A DNA stretch of 5,082 nucleotides. It comes from Candidatus Equibacterium intestinale. GTDB taxonomy: Bacteria > Bacteroidota > Bacteroidia > Bacteroidales > UBA932. The notes below the pieces were generated by a model. The model was not told where the DNA came from. It saw only the letters and a list, made by a program, of their open reading frames with translations, and ran no database searches. Shown here in pieces: positions 1-5,082 of the stretch; the first letter of the stretch is position 1; every line of letters starts with the position of its first letter. Location: positions 1 to 5,082 of the forward strand of contig JAGHVP010000205.1 in NCBI GenBank assembly GCA_018064305.1. The letters run 5' to 3'. Both the position numbers and the translations under genes were made by a program.

Positions 1-122
1 AATGGGAGGGGCCCGCAGCAGCCAAGTTCCGCGTTAGCGGGACGCGGGATGCGTGCGGGAGGGAAGAGCGAAGCGAAATGCCCCGGAGGAACTGCCGCCG
101 CCCGTCAGCCGGCACTGCAAGC
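1..122. other. G+C-rich non-coding tail downstream of ettA, with short repeats and hairpins
   Basis: This stretch lies immediately 3' of the ettA stop codon and has no credible gene. By hand count it is about 69% G+C (83 of bases 1-120), clearly richer than the genes beside it. GCGGGA occurs three times (37-42, 44-49, 55-60). TTCCGC at 27-32 can pair with GCGGGA at 37-42 around a GTTA loop, with one G-T wobble. TGCCG (93-97) can pair with CGGCA (110-114) around a 12-nt loop. Neither hairpin is followed by a T-run on either strand, so a classical intrinsic terminator is not supported. It may be a dispersed intergenic repeat or a 3' end structure of the operon transcript. The left edge of the window cuts it, so its full extent is unknown. 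Confidence 0.45.
27..42. repeat. Small inverted repeat (6-bp stem, GTTA loop)
   Basis: TTCCGC (27-32) and GCGGGA (37-42) form a six-pair stem, five Watson-Crick pairs and one G-T, around a 4-base loop at 33-36. The right arm is also the first of three GCGGGA copies. It lies about 80 bp beyond the ettA stop, so it could protect or shape the 3' end of the operon transcript. No T-tract follows on the minus strand, so I do not call it a terminator. Confidence 0.35.
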
Positions 123-1802
123 CTAGTTTTCTTTCAGCTTCTTGTACTTGAACCTCTTCTGGAGAGCATCCTCGCCAAGACGGCGTTTCTTGTTCTCTTC
201 ATATTCAGAATAGGTACCTTCGAAGAAGTATACACTGCCCTCTCCCTCGAATGCAAGGATATGTGTGGCGATACGGTCAAGAAACCATCGGTCGTGAGAG
301 ATGACAACCGCACAGCCCGCAAAGTTTTCAAGACCTTCCTCCAGCGCACGGATGGTGTTGATATCCACGTCGTTGGTGGGCTCGTCAAGCAGCAGCACGT
401 TGGCTTCTTCCTTAAGAGTAAGCGCAAGATGCAGACGGTTGCGTTCACCTCCCGAAAGAATGCCGCACTTCTTCTCCTGGTCGGCACCCGAGAAGTTGAA
501 CCTTGAAACATATGAACGGGCGTTGATTTCGCGTCCTCCTAGACGTACATATTCAGAATCATCTGCAATTGTTTGATATACTGTCTTTTCCGGATCGATC
601 TTCTTATGCTGCTGGTCGATATAGGCCAGCTTGACTGTCTCTCCCACCTCGAATGTACCGGTGTCAGGCTTCTCAAGCCCCATGATAAGCCTGAAGAGGG
701 TGGTCTTGCCACAGCCGTTGGGACCGATCACCCCCACGATGCCTGCAGGCGGTAGTGAGAAAGTGAGGTTTTCATACAGTACCTTGTCGCCGAAAGCCTT
801 GCTCACATTGTTGCAGTCGATAACCCTAGAGCCGAGGCGCGGACCGTTGGGAATATATATCTCAAGACGCTCTTCCTGCTGCTTGCGGTCTTCGTTGAGC
901 ATCTTCTCATATGCGCCGAGACGGGCCTTCGATTTAGCATGGCGGGCCTTCGGTGCCATCCTTACCCACTCGAGCTCGCGCTCGAGAGTCTTGCGGCGCT
1001 TGCTCTCCTGCTTCTCTTCCTGAGCAAGACGGGTGGTTTTCTGATCGAGCCATGAAGAATAGTTGCCTTTCCAGGGAATACCTTCACCGCGGTCAAGCTC
1101 AAGGATCCAGACGGCCACATTGTCAAGGAAATAACGGTCGTGAGTCACAGCAATCACAGTACCCTTGTATTGCTGGAGATGCGCTTCCAGCCACTGGATA
1201 CTTTCTGTATCGAGGTGGTTGGTAGGCTCGTCAAGCAGCAGGACGTCAGGCTCGCGCAGCAGCAGACGGCAGAGTGCCACACGGCGGCGCTCACCACCGC
1301 TGAGGGTGGCCACGCTTGCATCGGGGTCGGGGCACTGGAGGGCATCCATCGCACGTTCCAGCTTTGCATCGATATCCCAGCCGCCGGCATGGTCTATCAT
1401 TTCGGTAAGTTCACCCTGGCGGGCTATCAGCGCGTTCATTGCGTCGTCGTCCATAGGCTCGCAGAACTTCATGTTGATCTCTTCATACTCCTTGAGCATG
1501 TCGACAATCTCCTGCATGCCTTCCTTTACAACATCGATCACACATTTCGAATCGTCGAGTTTAGGTTCCTGCTCCAGATATCCTACAGAATAGCCGGGAG
1601 CCCATACGACCTCGCCCTGATAAGACTTTTCAATGCCGGCGATTATCTTCATGAGGGTAGATTTGCCGGCACCGTTCATACCTACGATACCGATCTTGGC
1701 ACCATAGAAAAACGACAGGTAGATATCCTTGAGGATAACCTTGTTATTGTGGGGCAGAACCTTCCCCACTCCGTTCATTGAAAAAATTATCTTCTCATCC
1801 AT
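123..1802 (-). CDS. ettA: Energy-dependent translational throttle protein EttA (ABC-F ATPase)
   Basis: A 559-residue soluble ABC-F protein with two ATP-binding cassettes and no membrane domain. In the characterised E. coli protein (about 555 aa), EttA binds the ribosomal E site and restrains the step into elongation when ADP is high relative to ATP. Cassette 1 has Walker A GMNGAGKST (41-49), signature LSGGER (167-172), Walker B VLLLDEP (187-193, catalytic Glu192) and switch His221. Cassette 2 has GPNGCGKTT (360-368), LSGGER (449-454), VLLLDEP (469-475, Glu474) and His503. The EttA-type arm insertion lies at about 95-140. The basic P-site-tRNA-interacting linker is at about 243-322, with its core ELEWVRMAPKARHAKSKARL beginning at 276. 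The C-terminal KKRRLGEDAL is typical of EttA rather than Uup or YheS. The ATG at 1802 matches the family N-terminus and overlaps the upstream kinase gene by 8 nt (ATGGATGA). It ends in TAG. All catalytic motifs are intact, and it is the last gene of the run. Confidence 0.96.
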   Translation of the reverse strand: MDEKIIFSMNGVGKVLPHNNKVILKDIYLSFFYGAKIGIVGMNGAGKSTLMKIIAGIEKSYQGEVVWAPGYSVGYLEQEPKLDDSKCVIDVVKEGMQEIVDMLKEYEEINMKFCEPMDDDAMNALIARQGELTEMIDHAGGWDIDAKLERAMDALQCPDPDASVATLSGGERRRVALCRLLLREPDVLLLDEPTNHLDTESIQWLEAHLQQYKGTVIAVTHDRYFLDNVAVWILELDRGEGIPWKGNYSSWLDQKTTRLAQEEKQESKRRKTLERELEWVRMAPKARHAKSKARLGAYEKMLNEDRKQQEERLEIYIPNGPRLGSRVIDCNNVSKAFGDKVLYENLTFSLPPAGIVGVIGPNGCGKTTLFRLIMGLEKPDTGTFEVGETVKLAYIDQQHKKIDPEKTVYQTIADDSEYVRLGGREINARSYVSRFNFSGADQEKKCGILSGGERNRLHLALTLKEEANVLLLDEPTNDVDINTIRALEEGLENFAGCAVVISHDRWFLDRIATHILAFEGEGSVYFFEGTYSEYEENKKRRLGEDALQKRFKYKKLKEN

Positions 1803-2424
1803 ATATCTGGTGGTATAGTGAAATTATCAGATCGGCAGCCGCATCCACTCCGATACGGCTGGTATTCAAACAGATGTCGTACGACGAGCTGTCGCCCCAC
1901 TCCTTGAATGTATAATATCCGTAGTATTCCTTCCTCTTACGTTCTTCAATCTGGATGAACTTCTCGGCCTCTTCTTCAGTGATGCCGCGCTTAGATGCGA
2001 TACGCGCCACCCTGTCGGGCATGTCGGCGGTAAGGAAGAATGTGAGCAGACCGTCGCGGCCGCGCAGGATATAGTCGGCGCAGCGCCCCACAAACACACC
2101 TGATGCCTCGTCGGCAAGCTGCTCTATCACGCTGCTCTGGATCTTGAAGAGCTCGTCTTCAGAAAGGACACTGCCTGCAGAATAGAACTGCGGATCGGTA
2201 TAGTTCGAACCGCGCAGCCCCAGGAATTTCGCAAAGCGGTTGGCCGGAACCGGCTTCTCATCTTTCTTCTCAAGGACATCGGCAGAAAGACCGCTGCCCT
2301 TTGCAGTAAGGTTCAGCAGATTCTTGTCATAAAGCTCGATGCCAAGTTTTTCAGCAACCTTGGAAGCAATCTCAAGCCCGCCCGATCCTATCTGGCGGCC
2401 TATCGTGATAAGGATATTACTCAT
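1795..2424 (-). CDS. Cytidylate kinase-like family protein (AAK26/Cytidylate_kin2 type)
   Basis: A 209-residue P-loop kinase-fold protein resembling the Cytidylate_kin2 (PF13189) family rather than canonical Cmk. The N-terminal beta strand leads into GRQIGSGG (9-16), the family's modified P-loop, which lacks the usual Walker A lysine. The helix following it is EIASKVAEKLGI (18-29). Further family-like segments are YDKNLL (32-37), VFVGRCADYIL (110-120), a lid-like region RIASKRGITEEEAEKF (141-156) with arginines and lysines after it, and YDICLNTSRIG (182-192). Members are presumed to phosphorylate CMP/dCMP or a related nucleotide, but substrate assignment in this family is largely by similarity. 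The start ATG at 2424 overlaps the MATE stop by 8 nt (ATGAGTAA) and is preceded by a weak TAGG. The stop TGA lies inside the ettA start region. It is cytoplasmic, with no signal peptide or membrane segment. I did not use the symbol cmk, because many Bacteroidota carry a separate canonical Cmk. Confidence 0.88.
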   Translation of the reverse strand: MSNILITIGRQIGSGGLEIASKVAEKLGIELYDKNLLNLTAKGSGLSADVLEKKDEKPVPANRFAKFLGLRGSNYTDPQFYSAGSVLSEDELFKIQSSVIEQLADEASGVFVGRCADYILRGRDGLLTFFLTADMPDRVARIASKRGITEEEAEKFIQIEERKRKEYYGYYTFKEWGDSSSYDICLNTSRIGVDAAADLIISLYHQIYG

Positions 2425-3754
2425 CTTTACCTAGTTTATTCAGGATTGAACGTATCATGAAGAAAGCAACTACCGTTGAAATGAAGTCCGATGCCGGCAT
2501 GCTCCACCACACTCCGTTGATATCAAGGAAGAGCGGGAACACAATCAGGAACGGGATAAGGAACAGCAGCTGCCTTGAAAGTGAGAGGAAAATCGCCTTG
2601 TTTGCGTATCCTATGCACTGACATAGGTTGGTCACAACAATCTGGTATCCCACCAGCGGGAACATACTGAGCATTATGCGCAGCGCATTGGCAGAGATAT
2701 CCTTCAGCTCCGCATCGTGTGTGAAAAGTGACACTGCCGCCTTGGGACATGTCATGGCCACGATGAAACCGACTGTCATGGTGCATACCGCACAGAGCGC
2801 CGTGAGCCTGAACACTTTCTTCACCCTGTCATACTGCTTTGCCCCGTAGTTGAAACCAGCGATGGGCTGCATTCCCTGGGTGAAGCCCATATTGAGCATG
2901 ATGAACAGAAAGGCAATGCGGTTGGCAATACCGTAGGCACCAATGGCAAGGTCACCGCCGTAGCGTTTCAACTGGTTGTTGATGAAAATCACCACGAAGC
3001 ACGAAGCCACGTTCATAAGGAACGGGGCCATGCCGATAGAGAGCGAACGCTTTGCAATCTTCCAGTCGAACTTCCATATCTCCTTTGAGAAATGAAGCAC
3101 ATGGTTCTTGTCACAGAGCACCTTCACCACCCATGCGAGTCCGACCACCTGGGCCAGCACAGTAGCCACCGCTGCACCCATGATGCCCATGTCGAACACA
3201 AATATGAACAGCGGGTCAAGGATGGCATTGAGTATCACGGCCAGCAGAGTTGCATACATGGCCAGTTTGGGACGCCCGGACGAGCGGACCACGCCGTTCA
3301 GTCCATGATACAGGTGAGTGATGATGTTTCCATACATTATCACCATCATGTACTCCCTTGCGTATGAGATCGTATTGTCGCTTGCTCCGAAGAAACGGAG
3401 AATGGGGTTCATGAAAATAATGGACAGAGCTCCCACCACAAGGCCTATGACCACATTCATCATCACCACGTTTCCAAGGACGCGGTTTGCTATCTTGTAG
3501 TCTTTCTGACCAAGCAGCATCGATATCAGAGTGGCGGCACCCACACCCACAAGGGTTCCGAATGCCGTGGAGATATTCATCAGAGGGAAGGTGACAGCAA
3601 GTCCGGAAATGGCCATCGGGCCTACTCCCTGCCCGATGAATATACTGTCAACCATATTGTAGAGCGACGTGGCCGTCATTGCGACGATGGCCGGAGCCGC
3701 ATATTGCTTGAGAAGCTTACCTATTCTTTCTGTTCCTAACTCTACAGGTACCAT
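2417..3754 (-). CDS. MATE family efflux transporter
   Basis: A 445-residue polytopic inner-membrane protein of the MATE (MOP superfamily) type, which exports cationic drugs or metabolites in exchange for Na+ or H+. The sequence fits two MatE repeats of six helices each. Hydrophobic segments lie roughly at 17-37, 50-75, 95-115, 135-155, 165-185, 190-212, 240-260, 275-298, 317-337, 355-378, 390-410 and 418-436. A charged cytoplasmic loop at about 213-236 separates the halves. Recognisable family motifs are YNMVDSIFIGQ (32-42), RSSGRPKLAM (157-166), the LDPLFIF region (179-185) and QPIAGFNYGAK (296-306), the last typical of the second half. Length is normal for the family. The ATG at 3754 lies 2 nt after the psd stop, in an A/T-rich stretch. 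The 3' end overlaps the kinase gene by 8 nt. Substrate cannot be read from sequence. Its place behind lipid genes hints at an envelope role but does not prove one. Confidence 0.94.
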   Translation of the reverse strand: MVPVELGTERIGKLLKQYAAPAIVAMTATSLYNMVDSIFIGQGVGPMAISGLAVTFPLMNISTAFGTLVGVGAATLISMLLGQKDYKIANRVLGNVVMMNVVIGLVVGALSIIFMNPILRFFGASDNTISYAREYMMVIMYGNIITHLYHGLNGVVRSSGRPKLAMYATLLAVILNAILDPLFIFVFDMGIMGAAVATVLAQVVGLAWVVKVLCDKNHVLHFSKEIWKFDWKIAKRSLSIGMAPFLMNVASCFVVIFINNQLKRYGGDLAIGAYGIANRIAFLFIMLNMGFTQGMQPIAGFNYGAKQYDRVKKVFRLTALCAVCTMTVGFIVAMTCPKAAVSLFTHDAELKDISANALRIMLSMFPLVGYQIVVTNLCQCIGYANKAIFLSLSRQLLFLIPFLIVFPLFLDINGVWWSMPASDFISTVVAFFMIRSILNKLGKDE

Positions 3755-3756
3755 AT

Positions 3757-4413
3757 TTATTTCAACCTTGCAATGGCAGAGACACTGCCCTTCACCTTAT
3801 CACCCTTCTTTACAAGTATTTCAGCTTCGCCCGGGATGAATACATCCAGGCGTGACCCGAATTTGATGAAACCGGCCTCGGTTGCCTGGCCGTAGGTCTC
3901 ACCTTCCTTAACATAGCACACTATCCTGCGCGCCACGATACCGGCTATCTGGCGGAACATCACCTCCCTGTCCTCACCATCCTTCACTACGATGGTGGTG
4001 TGCTCGTTCTTTTCAGATGATTTAGGCAGGAACGCAAAGATATATTTGCCGGGATGATAGCGGTAGAACGACACTTTTCCGCCAATCGGGAACCATGTGA
4101 TGTGTACGTTGAAAAGATTCAGGAAAATTGATATCTGCGTACACTCCCTGTCGAAATATTCCGGTACGAATGCTTTCTGGATCTTCACCACCTTTCCGTC
4201 TGACGGAGCCACTACAAGACCGTCATCGACAGTGACGTCACGTTTGGGAATCCTGAAGAAGAATATCACTATCAGCCCGAAAAAAGCGAACAATATGCTC
4301 CATATCCACCTGGATGCCGCTGAGTAAGCGAAATGGCATACCAATTCAATTGCAACGGCCCAGATCCAAAGAATGACCAGAATAATTACTTTGCCTTCCT
4401 TATGCAGTTTCAT
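3757..4413 (-). CDS. psd: Phosphatidylserine decarboxylase, short (archaeal-like) type proenzyme
   Basis: A 218-residue pyruvoyl-dependent decarboxylase that converts phosphatidylserine to phosphatidylethanolamine at the cytoplasmic membrane. Two hydrophobic segments (about 8-28 and 36-54) anchor the N-terminus. The catalytic part contains APSDG (69-73, Asp72), FLNLFNVHIT (97-106, His104) and GSR (186-188). By family analogy, self-cleavage between Gly186 and Ser187 turns Ser187 into the pyruvoyl group, giving a beta chain of about 186 residues and an alpha chain of 32. The Ser187 codon is at 3853-3855. The proposed Asp/His/Ser set matches the E. coli enzyme by motif comparison. Length fits the short form (TIGR00164-like); the long E. 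coli form uses LGST instead of GSR. The stop TAA lies 2 nt before the MATE start, and cdsA ends 27 nt upstream. A close alternative is archaetidylserine decarboxylase, but the neighbouring cdsA and likely bacterial host favour Psd. Confidence 0.94.
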   Translation of the reverse strand: MKLHKEGKVIILVILWIWAVAIELVCHFAYSAASRWIWSILFAFFGLIVIFFFRIPKRDVTVDDGLVVAPSDGKVVKIQKAFVPEYFDRECTQISIFLNLFNVHITWFPIGGKVSFYRYHPGKYIFAFLPKSSEKNEHTTIVVKDGEDREVMFRQIAGIVARRIVCYVKEGETYGQATEAGFIKFGSRLDVFIPGEAEILVKKGDKVKGSVSAIARLK

Positions 4414-4440
4414 CTGATATTGAAAATTACTGTTTCTTAA
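4414..4440 (-). promoter_or_regulatory. A/T-rich translation-initiation leader of psd
   Basis: This 27-nt gap between the cdsA stop and the psd start is the longest spacer between any two genes here, and 21 of its 27 bases are A or T. No AGGAGG-like Shine-Dalgarno element occurs in it. Bacteroidota commonly rely on unstructured A/T-rich leaders instead, so this probably serves psd translation. It is too short to hold a full promoter by itself, and I see no -7 TAnnTTTG element in it. Confidence 0.4.
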
Positions 4441-5082
4441 TTAAATAACGCCCGCCAGCAGCAGGAACACCGTGATCACCGGCAGTGCAAAGACCACTGC
4501 GTCGAAACGGTCGAGCAGGCCGCCGTGGCCTATCACTATGGTTCCGGTATCCTTTACTCCGTAATGACGCTTGAGCAGCGATTCGAAAAGGTCGCCGAAA
4601 ATGCCGAACACAACCACAATCACCGATATCACGCACCAGTGCCATATCTGCAATCCGAGATTGAAGCAGAGACAAAGCACCGCCGACGAAATCAATGTAA
4701 ATACAAGACTGCCGAAAACACCAGCCACAGACTTCTTGGGAGATAGTACCGGGGCTATTTTTCTGCTTCCTTCTTTCTGTCCGAACGCCATTCCGAAGGC
4801 GTATCCTCCGATATCGTTCATCCAGAGCATGCACATCAGCGCAATGAACAGCCAGGGCGAATACTCACCGTTCTGTTTGAACATGATGCGCGATGATATC
4901 ACAAAAGACGGCAGGAGATACACCAGCGGAAATGAGAGGTCCTGAACTTTCAGCACCTGCACATTGCCAGCCTGTTTCACAAGCATGCAGATGTAAATCA
5001 AAAGAAGCAGCGGCAGTGCCACAAGCAGATACTTGAAATCAAATCCATACATGATGCACAGGGGCACATATGCGAAAACAGC
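4441..5082 (-). CDS. cdsA: Phosphatidate cytidylyltransferase (CDP-diglyceride synthase), 5' end cut by window edge
   Basis: The C-terminal 213 residues of an integral membrane enzyme that makes CDP-diacylglycerol and pyrophosphate from phosphatidate and CTP. The reading frame runs off the right edge, so roughly the first 60-75 residues are missing compared with a usual length of about 270-285. A GTG at 5067 is in frame but is internal and not the start; the frame continues upstream as AVFAY. Numbering from that GTG as residue 1, hydrophobic segments lie at about 11-30, 47-60, 71-84, 119-138, 142-158 and 189-207. Conserved parts are WMNDIGGYAFG (82-92), SPKKSVAGVFG (109-119), GDLFESLLKR (158-167), KD (172-173) and GHGGLLDRFD (180-189), which form the CDS signature. 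One position differs: the signature usually reads PGHGG, but Ile179 replaces the proline. The stop TAA is 27 nt before psd. As the most upstream gene visible, its own promoter and start lie outside the window. Confidence 0.94.
   Translation of the reverse strand, partial: AVFAYVPLCIMYGFDFKYLLVALPLLLLIYICMLVKQAGNVQVLKVQDLSFPLVYLLPSFVISSRIMFKQNGEYSPWLFIALMCMLWMNDIGGYAFGMAFGQKEGSRKIAPVLSPKKSVAGVFGSLVFTLISSAVLCLCFNLGLQIWHWCVISVIVVVFGIFGDLFESLLKRHYGVKDTGTIVIGHGGLLDRFDAVVFALPVITVFLLLAGVI

Noticed and set aside
93..114. TGCCG/CGGCA hairpin just after ettA as an intrinsic terminator
   Set aside because: The stem is only five pairs with a 12-nt loop and no T-run follows on the minus strand, so it does not meet the usual form.
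78..506. A 142-codon plus-strand open frame starting in the left intergenic region
   Set aside because: Almost all of it is antisense to the C-terminal cassette of ettA, and the product shows no family features or supporting start signal.
379..1241. A 17-nt exact direct repeat (379-395 and 1225-1241)
   Set aside because: Both copies encode the LLLDEPTN Walker B region of the two homologous ATPase cassettes of EttA, so the repeat reflects protein duplication and motif constraint rather than a mobile or regulatory repeat.
1140..1781. A 213-codon open frame on the plus strand
   Set aside because: It lies entirely antisense to ettA, whose both ATPase cassettes are intact and strongly conserved. 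The predicted protein has no recognisable domain and is explained by codon bias of the opposite strand.
4034..4041. A Bacteroidota-like -7 promoter box (TATCTTTG on the minus strand) inside psd
   Set aside because: No TTTG element occurs at the expected -33 distance upstream and the site is internal to an intact gene, so a chance match is more likely.
4427..4834. A 135-codon minus-strand frame overlapping cdsA
   Set aside because: It is a shifted frame inside cdsA, rich in arginine and serine with no domain, while the cdsA frame carries the full family signature.
4441..5067. GTG at 5067 as the true start of cdsA
   Set aside because: The frame stays open to the window edge, and the remaining protein would lack the N-terminal membrane segments usual for CdsA, so the gene is cut by the edge and not short.

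Overview
The window is a tightly packed block of five genes, all on the minus strand, with no mobile elements, RNA genes or CRISPR arrays that I can see. In transcription order (right to left) they are: cdsA (phosphatidate cytidylyltransferase, N-terminus cut by the right edge), a short-type phosphatidylserine decarboxylase, a MATE-family multidrug/solute transporter, a cytidylate-kinase-like P-loop protein, and ettA (ABC-F translation factor). The junctions are 27 nt, 2 nt, an 8-nt overlap and an 8-nt overlap, so a single operon is the simplest reading. About 122 bp of G+C-rich non-coding sequence lies downstream of ettA at the left edge.

The organism is most likely a member of Bacteroidota, probably order Bacteroidales. 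The grounds are the short two-TM Psd next to CdsA, the AAK26/Cytidylate_kin2-type kinase, the near absence of Shine-Dalgarno sequences with A/T-rich start regions, and the protein style overall. The moderately high G+C would fit a Muribaculaceae-like gut lineage, but this is a guess and not something the sequence proves.

Functionally, CdsA makes CDP-diacylglycerol from phosphatidate and CTP. PssA (not in this window) would convert it to phosphatidylserine and release CMP. Psd decarboxylates phosphatidylserine to phosphatidylethanolamine. A CMP-kinase-like enzyme two genes downstream could recycle that CMP, which is an attractive but untested link. MATE is an antiporter of unknown substrate, and EttA gates translation elongation according to energy state. 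The first two genes are a clear membrane-lipid module, and the last three are probably co-transcribed passengers or loosely linked housekeeping functions.

This looks like an ordinary core-genome region. I found no convincing undescribed system. The points worth a second look are the CMP-recycling hypothesis, the G+C-rich repeat-like tail after ettA, the lysine-less P-loop of the kinase, and one substitution in the CdsA signature.
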